The notes beneath the pieces are model-generated. The model saw nothing but the letters and a program-made list of their open reading frames with translations, made no database searches and was not told where the DNA came from. Positions 1 through 7,034 of a stretch of 37,282 nucleotides of DNA are shown piece after piece (the stretch's first letter is position 1; each line of letters opens with the position of its first letter). The position numbers and the translations under genes are program-made. The DNA comes from Streptomyces sp. UW30 (GTDB lineage: Bacteria > Actinomycetota > Actinomycetes > Streptomycetales > Streptomycetaceae): the NCBI RefSeq assembly GCF_008042075.1, contig NZ_RDBN01000033.1:1-37282 (forward strand). Reading direction: 5' to 3'.

Positions 1-1
1 G

Positions 2-292
2 TACATCGCCGCCGCCCGCGACCGCGGCCTCGGCGTCATCTTCATCACCCACAACCCCCACCACGCCTACATGGTCGGCGACCACTTCAGCGTCCTGCGC
101 CTGGGCACCATGGAACTCAACGCCTCCCGCGACGAAGTGAGCCTCGAAGAGCTCACCAACCACATGGCCGGCGGCACCGAACTCGCCGCACTCAAACACG
201 AGTTGTCCCAGGTCCGCGGCGTCGACGTCGAAGAACTCCCCGAAGCCGCAGACCTCACCGCACCCGTGGCATCCTCGGAAGGGAAGTCCTGA
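2..292 (+). CDS. Sugar ABC transporter ATP-binding protein, C-terminal fragment
   Basis: The gene is cut by the window edge; reading frame 2 is open from the first base to the TGA at 290-292, giving the last 96 residues. The fragment contains the H-loop of an ABC ATPase (VIFITHN) followed by HHAYMVGDHFSVLRLG, which is typical of the C-terminus of sugar importer ATPases of the ribose/inositol (CUT2) type. The protein would energise sugar uptake at the inner face of the membrane. It ends one base before the start of an IolE-like gene, so the two are in one operon and the substrate is probably a cyclitol or a related sugar. The nucleotide-binding Walker A and B motifs lie outside the window, so the subfamily is inferred from the tail and from context. 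Confidence 0.8.
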   Translation, partial: YIAAARDRGLGVIFITHNPHHAYMVGDHFSVLRLGTMELNASRDEVSLEELTNHMAGGTELAALKHELSQVRGVDVEELPEAADLTAPVASSEGKS

Positions 293-293
293 C

Positions 294-1196
294 ATGGCCC
301 CTGTGCTCGACCGCATCCGGGTCGGCTCGGCCCCCGACTCCTGGGGCGTCTGGTTCCCCGACGACCCCGTCCAGGTGCCCTGGGAACGCTTCCTCGACGA
401 GGTCGCCGAGGCCGGCTACGACTGGATCGAGCTGGGCCCGTACGGCTATCTGCCGACCGACCCGGCGCGCCTGACCGACGAGATCAACAAGCGCAACCTC
501 AAGGTCTCGGCGGGCACGATCTTCACCGGACTGCACCGTGGCCCGTCCGTCTGGGAGTCCACCTGGGAGCACGTCAGCGAGGTCGCCGCGCTCACCCAGG
601 CCATGGGGGCGAAGCACCTCGTCGTCATCCCGTCCTTCTGGCGGGACGACAAGACCGCCGAGATCCTGGAGCCGCCGGAGCTCACCGGCGAGCAGTGGGC
701 CCACCTGACCAAGGGCATGGAGCGGCTCGGGCACGAGGTGCGGGAGCAGTTCGGCCTCGACATCGTCGTGCACCCGCACGCCGACACCCACATCGACACC
801 GAGGCCCACGTCGAGCGCTTCCTCGACTCGACCGACTCCGACCTGGTCAACCTCTGCCTGGACACCGGTCACTACGCCTACTGCGGCGGCGACAGCGTCA
901 AGCTGATCGAGACCTACGGCGAGCGCATCGGCTATCTGCACCTCAAGCAGGTGGACCCCGCGATCCTCGCGGACGTGGTGAAGAACGAGATCCCGTTCGG
1001 GCCCGCCGTCCAGCGCGGCGTGATGTGCGAACCCCCGGCCGGCGTACCGGAGTTGGGGCCCGTCCTCACGGCCGCGCAGAAGCTGAACGTGGACCTGTTC
1101 GCGATCGTCGAGCAGGACATGTACCCCTGCGAGCCGGACAAGCCCCTGCCCATCGCGGTCCGTACCCGCAAGTTCCTGAGGTCCTGCGGCGCCTGA
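294..1196 (+). CDS. Sugar phosphate isomerase/epimerase, IolE (inosose dehydratase)-like
   Basis: This 300-residue protein is a TIM-barrel enzyme of the AP-endonuclease-2/xylose-isomerase-like superfamily. The N-terminal [11 protein letters not shown] stretch (about residues 11-21) is close to the motif that opens IolE proteins. Metal and substrate residues expected of the family are visible: a Glu in WIELGP, His pairs in [19 protein letters not shown], and GYLHLKQVD. IolE dehydrates 2-keto-myo-inositol; other members epimerise keto sugars, so the substrate is not settled. The ATG at 294 follows a GGAAGGGAAG ribosome site that overlaps the end of the ABC ATPase gene. The Gfo/Idh oxidoreductase starts 26 bases downstream, an arrangement matching oxidation of a cyclitol or sugar followed by dehydration or isomerisation. 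Confidence 0.82.
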   Translation: MAPVLDRIRVGSAPDSWGVWFPDDPVQVPWERFLDEVAEAGYDWIELGPYGYLPTDPARLTDEINKRNLKVSAGTIFTGLHRGPSVWESTWEHVSEVAALTQAMGAKHLVVIPSFWRDDKTAEILEPPELTGEQWAHLTKGMERLGHEVREQFGLDIVVHPHADTHIDTEAHVERFLDSTDSDLVNLCLDTGHYAYCGGDSVKLIETYGERIGYLHLKQVDPAILADVVKNEIPFGPAVQRGVMCEPPAGVPELGPVLTAAQKLNVDLFAIVEQDMYPCEPDKPLPIAVRTRKFLRSCGA

Positions 1197-1221
1197 CGAC
1201 CCGAAAGGACGGCCGATCGCC

Positions 1222-2244
1222 ATGACTCAGCGTCCGCACACGCTCGCAGTCGCAGTCATCGGTACCGGAAAAATGGGCGCAGACCATGTGCGCCGCATTC
1301 AGGAGGTCACCAGCGGGGCACGGGTGACCGCCGTCGTGGACGTCGACGCGGAACGCGCCAAATCGGTGGCCGCCCGTGTCGACGGCTGCACCGTCCATAC
1401 CGACCCGGCCGCCGCGATGGCGTCGGCCGACGTCGACGCGGTGATCATCGCCTCGCCGGGCCCCGCCCACGAGGCGGCGCTTCTCGCGGCCTTCGAGCAT
1501 GATCTGCCGGTGCTGTGCGAGAAGCCGCTCACTCCCGACGCGGCCTCCGCGCTGCGCGTGCTGGAGGCCGAGCAGAAGCTCGGGCACCGCAGGGTCCAGG
1601 TGGGCTTCATGCGGCGCTACGACGCCGAGTACATGAAGCTCAAGGCCGTCCTGGAGACGGGCCAGCTGGGCCGTCCGCTGATGCTGCACAACCGGCACCG
1701 CAATGTCGCCAGCCCGCCCGGCTGGACGTCCGAGATGCTCATCAACGACTCGGTGACGCACGAGATGGACGTGACCCGCTGGCTGCTCGGCCACGAGATC
1801 ACGGCCGTCACCGTGCTCGCCCCGACGCCGTCGGGCAATGCGCCGGACGGCATCCGCGACCCCCAGTTCGTCGTGTTCGAGACGGACGGCGGGGCCATCG
1901 TCGACGTCGAGATCTACGTCAACTGCGGCTTCGGCTACCAGGTCCAGGCCGAGGTCGTCTGCGAACGCGGCACCGCCCGCGTCGGCGACGGCCACGCCAT
2001 GGTCACCAACGCCGCCGGCCGCTGGGGCGGCATCATCGCCCAGGACTACATCGAGCGGTTCGCCGACGCCTACGACCGTGAGGTCCAGGCCTGGGTGGAC
2101 GCCACCCGGCGCGGCGAGGTCATCGGCCCGAGCGCGTGGGACGGCTACGCCGTGGCCGCGGTGTGCGAGGCGGGCGTACAGGCGTTGGAGGACGGCGGCC
2201 GGATTCCGGTGGAGCTGGTGGAGCGGCCCGCGCTGTACCGGTGA
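1222..2244 (+). CDS. Gfo/Idh/MocA oxidoreductase, inositol 2-dehydrogenase-like
   Basis: The 340-residue protein has an N-terminal Rossmann fold ([13 protein letters not shown], about residues 11-23) and the catalytic-lysine motif CEKPLTP (about 97-103). The substrate-side segment [15 protein letters not shown] supplies the Asp/His pair usual in inositol dehydrogenases. It most likely oxidises a cyclitol or sugar hydroxyl with NAD. It is the last gene of the left + strand operon, downstream of the ABC ATPase and IolE-like genes. Its closest relative in the window by eye is the protein at 33237-34229: they share MGADHV, VLCEKPL, VGFMRR and a GYxVxxEVVxERG stretch. A strong hairpin follows at 2385-2429. 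The substrate is inferred from context only. Confidence 0.85.
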   Translation: MTQRPHTLAVAVIGTGKMGADHVRRIQEVTSGARVTAVVDVDAERAKSVAARVDGCTVHTDPAAAMASADVDAVIIASPGPAHEAALLAAFEHDLPVLCEKPLTPDAASALRVLEAEQKLGHRRVQVGFMRRYDAEYMKLKAVLETGQLGRPLMLHNRHRNVASPPGWTSEMLINDSVTHEMDVTRWLLGHEITAVTVLAPTPSGNAPDGIRDPQFVVFETDGGAIVDVEIYVNCGFGYQVQAEVVCERGTARVGDGHAMVTNAAGRWGGIIAQDYIERFADAYDREVQAWVDATRRGEVIGPSAWDGYAVAAVCEAGVQALEDGGRIPVELVERPALYR

Positions 2245-2384
2245 GAGGTGAACGTGTCACACGAACACCGCCCGCGACGGACCACGGCGTCCTGCGTGCC
2301 GCCGTGTGGGCGCAGCGTCCGACGCGGGCACGTCCGCAGGTATGGCGAGCGTCCCGTGCGCTGAGGACAGGGTGACCGTTGCAC

Positions 2385-2429
2385 GAGCGTCGGCCCGTCC
2401 GCTCCCCGTAAGCGGACGGGCCGACGCTC
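2385..2429. terminator. Perfect 19-bp stem-loop between Gfo/Idh and TetR genes
   Basis: The arms 2385-2403 (GAGCGTCGGCCCGTCCGCT) and 2411-2429 are perfectly complementary over 19 bp with a 7-nt loop. Pairing extends a few more bases outward with a one-base bulge (GCAC/GTGC). There is no clear T-run, which is usual for Streptomyces. It sits between the 3' ends of a + strand gene (ends 2244) and a - strand gene (ends 2551), so it can act as a bidirectional terminator. The rest of 2245-2550 shows no convincing gene. This gap is the left candidate boundary of the inserted island. Confidence 0.8.
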
Positions 2430-2550
2430 GGTGCTTGTGTCCGAAGGTCTTCCAGGTCTGCTCGCCGACTTCGGTCGACGGGGCGGCGTTCCTTCGGCGG
2501 TCCTCCGGCCGTGCAGCCCGGTTGTCGTCGAGCCGCCGTCGCACGAGCGT

Positions 2551-3168
2551 TCAGCGGGTGGCGGCGAGCGCCGCGAGGACGGCGTGGGTGAGGCGGGTGA
2601 CGTAGGCGTCGTCGGTGGGGCCGCCGACCGCGAGCATCCTGAAGTACAGCGGGGCTCCGAAAATGTCGACGGCCAGGCCCATGTCGATGTCGCCGGGCAA
2701 CTCGCCGCGGTCCACCGCCTGGCGCAGGAGCGTCGCCACAGCCGCGCGCCGGGGACCGAGGACCGCCTGGTACAGCGCGTCGCGCAGGGAAGGGTTGCGG
2801 GCCGACTCGGCCACCAGGTCGGGGATGATCCGGCCGGCCAGGGGATGCCGCAGGTCGGCCATGGTGTGCCGGATGAAGCGCTCGACGTCGTCGTGCAGCG
2901 ACCCGGAGTCGGCCGTCGCGGGCAGATGTGCGGCGGCGGCCTCCGAGACCAGCTCCACCACCATGACCTCCTTGGCGGGCCAGCGGCGGTAGAGGGCCGC
3001 CTTGCCGACACGGGCCCGGCGGGTCACGGCCTCCATGGACATCCGGGCGTATCCGGTCTCGGCCAGTTCCTCGAAGACCGCCCGCCTGATCGTCTCGGTC
3101 ACGGATTCCCGTAGCACCGCCGAGCCGCTGGGCCTGCGGTCGAACGTGTTCCTGCTGGTGGAGTCCAC
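2551..3168 (-). CDS. TetR-family transcriptional regulator
   Basis: The 205-residue protein has a TetR DNA-binding domain at about residues 20-75: ETIRRAVFEELAETGYARMSMEAVTRRARVG style helices, with the recognition helix ending in GKAALYRRWPAKEVMV. A C-terminal ligand-binding domain of the TetR_C type follows. The GTG at 3166-3168 is the furthest upstream usable start and has no strong ribosome site. The gene is divergent from the hydrolase operon at 3290, with 121 bp between starts. That gap carries an array of GGAAC/GTTCC inverted repeats (3189-3255) that is the likely binding site. It probably represses both its own gene and the degradation operon until a ligand, perhaps an acyl lactone or its breakdown product, binds. 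The ligand is inferred. Confidence 0.9.
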   Translation of the reverse strand: MDSTSRNTFDRRPSGSAVLRESVTETIRRAVFEELAETGYARMSMEAVTRRARVGKAALYRRWPAKEVMVVELVSEAAAAHLPATADSGSLHDDVERFIRHTMADLRHPLAGRIIPDLVAESARNPSLRDALYQAVLGPRRAAVATLLRQAVDRGELPGDIDMGLAVDIFGAPLYFRMLAVGGPTDDAYVTRLTHAVLAALAATR

Positions 3169-3188
3169 CGCGCGAGATTAACACCGAA

Positions 3189-3255
3189 CGGAACGGTTGC
3201 GTTCCGCCGAGGCCGGGTGTACGTTCCGCGACGAGACGGAACGGGTCCGTTCCGT
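3189..3255. promoter_or_regulatory. Operator array between TetR and hydrolase operon
   Basis: Two perfect inverted repeats lie in the divergent promoter region. The first is CGGAACG (3189-3195), a 4-nt spacer, then CGTTCCG (3200-3206). The second is ACGGAACGG (3236-3244), GT, then CCGTTCCGT (3247-3255). A further half-site CGTTCCG at 3222-3228 pairs with CGGAACG at 3237-3243. The centres of the two main sites are 48 bp apart. All share the GGAACG half-site, as expected for a TetR homodimer binding more than once. The ribosome site AAAGGAGG of the hydrolase gene follows at about 3277-3284. Confidence 0.72.
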
Positions 3256-3289
3256 TCCGCCCCGGAGAAGTCCGGGAAAGGAGGTCACG

Positions 3290-4501
3290 ATGAAGTTCCT
3301 CTTCGACGATGTGGCGTTCTCCTTCCAGGCTCTGCGCACCGCCGGGCACGCCGCATACGCCGGCGCGGACCTCGGCGAGGTCCTCGTCACCTGCCGGAAC
3401 ATCCCGGACGGCGACGAGCAGGCCTGGTACCGCGAGTGGACCGCTCTCGCCGAACGACTCCACCGCATCGGCGACGAGGTGCTCGCCGCAGGCCACCGGG
3501 TCAGCGCCCGCGAGGCACTGCTGCGGGCCTCGAACTACTACCGGACCGCGGACTTCTTCCGCGTCGACAACCGCGACGCCGACGCCGAGTCGGACCGGCT
3601 CGCCCGGTGCTCGCGGCAGACCTTCGCACGGGCGGCCGAACTCTTCGGCGTACCCGCGCTGCGCCTGGAGATCCCTTACGAGAACACCACCCTGCCGGGA
3701 TACCTGTTCCGCGCCGACGGAGCCGGCGACGCGGCCCGCCGACTGCCCACCGTGATCCACCACGGCGGCTACGACTCGACCCTGGAGGAGCTGTACTTCA
3801 TGGTGGCGGGCGGCGCGTTGCGCCGCGGCTACCACGTGCTCGCCTTCGAAGGACCCGGCCAGCAGTCCGTCCGCCGGGAGCAGGGACTCGTCTTCCGGCC
3901 GGACTGGGAACACGTGGTCGGCCCTGTGGTCGACCACGCCCTGACCCGTCCGGAAGTGGACCCTGAGAAGCTCGTGTTGTGGGGCACCAGCTTCGGCGGA
4001 CTGCTGGCCGCCCGCGCGGCCGCGTTCGAGGACCGCCTCGCCGCGTGCGTCCTGCACAACGGGATCCACGACTTCTACGAACTCCCGCTCCGCGGCATCC
4101 CGCCCTACCTCGCCGCGTGGGTGGCGGAGGGCCGCGACGACGTGGCCGGGCCCGCGCTGGACGTCAGCATGGTGCAGAGCACGCGGGTGCGCTGGTTCCT
4201 GCGGCACGGCATGTGGGTCTTCGGGGCCAAGACGCCCCCCGAGGCGCTGCGCGCCTGCGCCCCGTACAACCTCGACGGCATGGTCGAGCGCCTGACCTGC
4301 CCGACCCTGGTCCTCGACGCGGAGAACGACGTGATCTGCCACGGTGAGGCCCGGCGCGTGCACGACGCCCTGCGCTGCCCGAAGGAGCTGATGGTGTTCA
4401 CCGACGCCGAAGGGGCCGGCGAACACTGCCAGGAAGGTGCGGCGCTCCGCTTCCACCAGCGTGCGTTCGACTGGCTCGACGAACGGCTGTCCCCGGCATG
4501 A
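3290..4501 (+). CDS. Alpha/beta hydrolase, FrsA / 2,6-dihydroxypseudooxynicotine hydrolase-like (copy 1)
   Basis: The 403-residue protein has an N-terminal helical cap region (about 1-120) followed by an alpha/beta-hydrolase fold. The nucleophile elbow is GTSFGG with Ser234. The acid is probably Asp348 (LDAENDV) and the base His380 (GAGEHCQ), so the triad looks complete. HHGGYDSTLEE (about 157-167) would form the oxyanion region. Relatives hydrolyse C-C bonds next to ketones or esters, so a beta-dicarbonyl or acyl-lactone substrate is possible. The ATG at 3290 is chosen over an upstream frame opening because AAAGGAGG sits 5-12 bases before it and the paralogue at 24028 starts identically (MKFLFDD). 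The gene overlaps the MFS gene by ATGA. It is the first gene of the TetR-controlled operon. Confidence 0.85.
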   Translation: MKFLFDDVAFSFQALRTAGHAAYAGADLGEVLVTCRNIPDGDEQAWYREWTALAERLHRIGDEVLAAGHRVSAREALLRASNYYRTADFFRVDNRDADAESDRLARCSRQTFARAAELFGVPALRLEIPYENTTLPGYLFRADGAGDAARRLPTVIHHGGYDSTLEELYFMVAGGALRRGYHVLAFEGPGQQSVRREQGLVFRPDWEHVVGPVVDHALTRPEVDPEKLVLWGTSFGGLLAARAAAFEDRLAACVLHNGIHDFYELPLRGIPPYLAAWVAEGRDDVAGPALDVSMVQSTRVRWFLRHGMWVFGAKTPPEALRACAPYNLDGMVERLTCPTLVLDAENDVICHGEARRVHDALRCPKELMVFTDAEGAGEHCQEGAALRFHQRAFDWLDERLSPA

Positions 4502-5853
4502 CCGTCGACGCGGACACGCGGCCGGACGCCGCGGACGACACGCGGCGCCGCAGTCGCACCGTGCTGACCCTGCTCGCGCTGTTCATCGTGATCAACGCTG
4601 CCGACAAGGCCGTGCTCGGTCTGACCGCGGGCCCCATCAAGGACGAACTCGATCTCACAGCCACCGAGTTCGGCACCATCGCCAGCAGCTTCTACCTGTT
4701 GTTCAGCCTCTCGGCGGTCTCCGTCGGCTTCCTCGGCGACCGCATCCGCCCCCGGCCCCTGCTCGCCGTGCTCGCCCTGGTCTGGGCAGCGGCCCAGCTG
4801 CCGATCCTCCTCCCCGCCACAGGATTCGCAGCGCTCGTCGCCACCCGGGTGGTGCTCGGCGCGGGTGAGGGGCCGGGGTACCCCCTGGCCAACTACACGG
4901 CCTTCACATGGTTCCCGGAGAAGCGGCGTGCCCTGCCCTCGGCCGTCGTGGTCGCGGGTGCCGCCGGCGGCACCGTCCTGGCCGCCCCGCTGGTCGTCCT
5001 GGTCAGTAACAGCCTCGGCTGGCGAGCCGCGTTCGGCCTGCTCGGAGCCGCCGGGGCGGTGTGGGCCGTCGTCTGGCTCAGGCTCGGCGGCAGCGGCCGG
5101 TACACCGCACGCCTCGGCCCCGCACAGGACGAACCGTCCAGGGCGGCAGGGGAGCAGCCGTCCGTGCCGTTCTGGCGCGTCGTCACCACCGGCACCTGGC
5201 TGGGGGCGACGTTCTCGGCGTTCGCGGTCATGTGGACGCTCGCCCTGGGCTTCGCCTGGCTCCCGCTGTTCCTGGAGGAACAGGCCGGGTTCAGCGACGC
5301 GGAGGTGAGCGGGATCGTCGGCCTGCCCGCCCTGTCGATGGCCGTCCTCGTCCTCACCGCGGGAGCCGTCGCGCACCGGTTGCTGCGGCGAGGGGTGACC
5401 GCCCGGGTCGCGCAGGGGCTGGTGGGCGCATCACTTCCGCTCCTCGCCGGCGTCTGCCTGCTCCTGACGACCCGGGCCGGCCCCGCCGTCCTGCTGCCGC
5501 TGCTCGTACTCGCGTTCTCCGCCGGCAACGGACAGACCCCGCTGACCAACGCGGCGATCGCGGACATCTGCCCGCCCGGACGACGCAGTGCGGCCCTGGG
5601 AGTGTCCTACGCCCTCGCCGCCCTCTCCAGCCTGCTCGCCCCCTACGTCACCGGGCGGATCATCGACGCCGCGCCCACCGAGTCCGTCGGCTACGGCCGG
5701 GCCTTCGACCTGACCGCCGGCCTGCTGATCACCGGTGCCGTCCTCTCGGCGTTCCTGATCCGTCCGGACCGGGACGCCCTCGCCCTGCTGCCCGAACGCC
5801 CCCTGACGTCCCCCGTGTCCGGCCCGGATGCGGAGCCCTCAGCGAAGGAGTGA
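4498..5853 (+). CDS. MFS transporter, ACS-like (12 TM)
   Basis: The 451-residue protein has about 12 hydrophobic segments. The motif-A-like loop GFLGDRIRPRPLL lies between TM2 and TM3, and RVVLGAGEGPGYPLANY resembles the conserved TM4-TM5 region of anion:cation symporters that import organic acids. INAADKAVLG in TM1 also fits that family. It would act in the cytoplasmic membrane, more likely for uptake than for drug export. The start codon overlaps the stop of the hydrolase gene (ATGA at 4498-4501), so the two are translationally coupled. The thiolase follows after 5 bases. The context suggests it brings in the substrate of the degradation operon, but the direction of transport cannot be read from sequence. 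Confidence 0.85.
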   Translation: MTVDADTRPDAADDTRRRSRTVLTLLALFIVINAADKAVLGLTAGPIKDELDLTATEFGTIASSFYLLFSLSAVSVGFLGDRIRPRPLLAVLALVWAAAQLPILLPATGFAALVATRVVLGAGEGPGYPLANYTAFTWFPEKRRALPSAVVVAGAAGGTVLAAPLVVLVSNSLGWRAAFGLLGAAGAVWAVVWLRLGGSGRYTARLGPAQDEPSRAAGEQPSVPFWRVVTTGTWLGATFSAFAVMWTLALGFAWLPLFLEEQAGFSDAEVSGIVGLPALSMAVLVLTAGAVAHRLLRRGVTARVAQGLVGASLPLLAGVCLLLTTRAGPAVLLPLLVLAFSAGNGQTPLTNAAIADICPPGRRSAALGVSYALAALSSLLAPYVTGRIIDAAPTESVGYGRAFDLTAGLLITGAVLSAFLIRPDRDALALLPERPLTSPVSGPDAEPSAKE

Positions 5854-5858
5854 GCCCG

Positions 5859-7034
5859 ATGCCCCTAGACATCGCCGTCGTCCACGGGGCCCGCACCCCG
5901 ATCGGCCGGTACAAAGGCGCACTGAGCGCGGTGCCCGCACACCGGCTGGGTGCCGTCGTGATCCGGGAGGCGGTCCTCCGCGGCGGACTGGAACTCGACG
6001 CCGTGGACGAAGTCGTCCTGGGCTGTGTCGGCCTGGTCGGCCCCGACGCGTTCAACGCCCGGCGCGCGGCATTGCGTGCCGGGCTGCCCGTGCGGACCAC
6101 CGCGTACAACGTCAACCGGCTGTGCGGATCAGGCCTCCAGGCGGTCTGGTCGGCCGCGCAGAGCCTCACCCTCGGTGCGACCGATGTCGTCGTGGCGGGC
6201 GGCAACGAGTCGATGACCCGTCAGCCGCTGCTCGACTACGGCGAACGGGCCCCCGACGAACTGGCCGAAGGAACGACCATCGACGGCACCGTCTCCCTGG
6301 TCACCGACCCCTTCGGGGACTACCCCATGGGCATGACGGGCGAGGCGGTGGCCGACCGGTACGGCATCTCTCGGCGGCGCCAGGACCGATGGGCCGCCGA
6401 GAGCCAGCGGCGCGCCGCCATCGCTGTGGAGGAGGGACGGTTCCAGGACCAGATCGTGTCCGTGGCCACCGCGCACGGCATCGTCGAGCGGGACGAACAC
6501 CCCCGGCCCGGTACGACGGAGGAGAAACTCGGGGGCCTGCGCCCCGTCTTCGCGGAGAACGGCACGATCACCGCCGGGAACTCCGCCGGTATCAACGACG
6601 GTGCCGCCGCCGTGCTCCTGATGCGCGCGGCCGACCTCGACTCCGGCACCACACCGCTGTGCCGACTGCGTGACGCCGCCGTCACGGCGCTGGAGCCGGA
6701 GATCATGGGCGTCGCCCCCGCGGAGGCGATCCGCACCCTGCTGCGCCGCAACGACCTCACCCTGGACGAGATCGACGTGATCGAACTCAACGAGGCGTTC
6801 GCAGCCCAGGTCCTGGCCGTCATGGACCACCTCAAGCTCGAACCGGACCGGGTCAACCCGAACGGTGGGGCGATCGCCCTGGGCCATCCCATCGGCGCCA
6901 CCGGATGCGTCCTACTGCTCAAGGCGGCGCACGAACTGCGCCGCACCGGCGGCCGGCTGGCCGTGGTCGCGCTGTGCATCGGCGGCGGCCAGGGCATCGC
7001 CGCACTGATCGAGAATCCGAGCGCGGCCCGATGA
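5859..7034 (+). CDS. Thiolase (acetyl-CoA acyltransferase)
   Basis: This 391-residue protein has the length of a full thiolase. The acylated cysteine is Cys89 in NRLCGSGLQAV. The second active-site block is NPNGGAIALGHPIGATG, with the catalytic His, and the C-terminal base cysteine is in LCIGGGQG. The reaction is CoA-dependent cleavage of a 3-ketoacyl-CoA, or the reverse condensation. The ATG at 5859 is preceded by AGCGAAGGAG at a good distance, and the MFS stop lies just before it. The stop overlaps the start of the acyl-CoA synthetase gene. In this operon thiolytic cleavage of a 3-keto acid activated by the synthetase is the simplest role. No dehydrogenase or hydratase is present, so the substrate may already carry the 3-keto group. 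Confidence 0.9.
   Translation: MPLDIAVVHGARTPIGRYKGALSAVPAHRLGAVVIREAVLRGGLELDAVDEVVLGCVGLVGPDAFNARRAALRAGLPVRTTAYNVNRLCGSGLQAVWSAAQSLTLGATDVVVAGGNESMTRQPLLDYGERAPDELAEGTTIDGTVSLVTDPFGDYPMGMTGEAVADRYGISRRRQDRWAAESQRRAAIAVEEGRFQDQIVSVATAHGIVERDEHPRPGTTEEKLGGLRPVFAENGTITAGNSAGINDGAAAVLLMRAADLDSGTTPLCRLRDAAVTALEPEIMGVAPAEAIRTLLRRNDLTLDEIDVIELNEAFAAQVLAVMDHLKLEPDRVNPNGGAIALGHPIGATGCVLLLKAAHELRRTGGRLAVVALCIGGGQGIAALIENPSAAR

Noticed and set aside
2120..4456. Long - strand open frame running through TetR and hydrolase copy 1
   Set aside because: It crosses two well-supported genes and a terminator, and its translation resembles no protein family.
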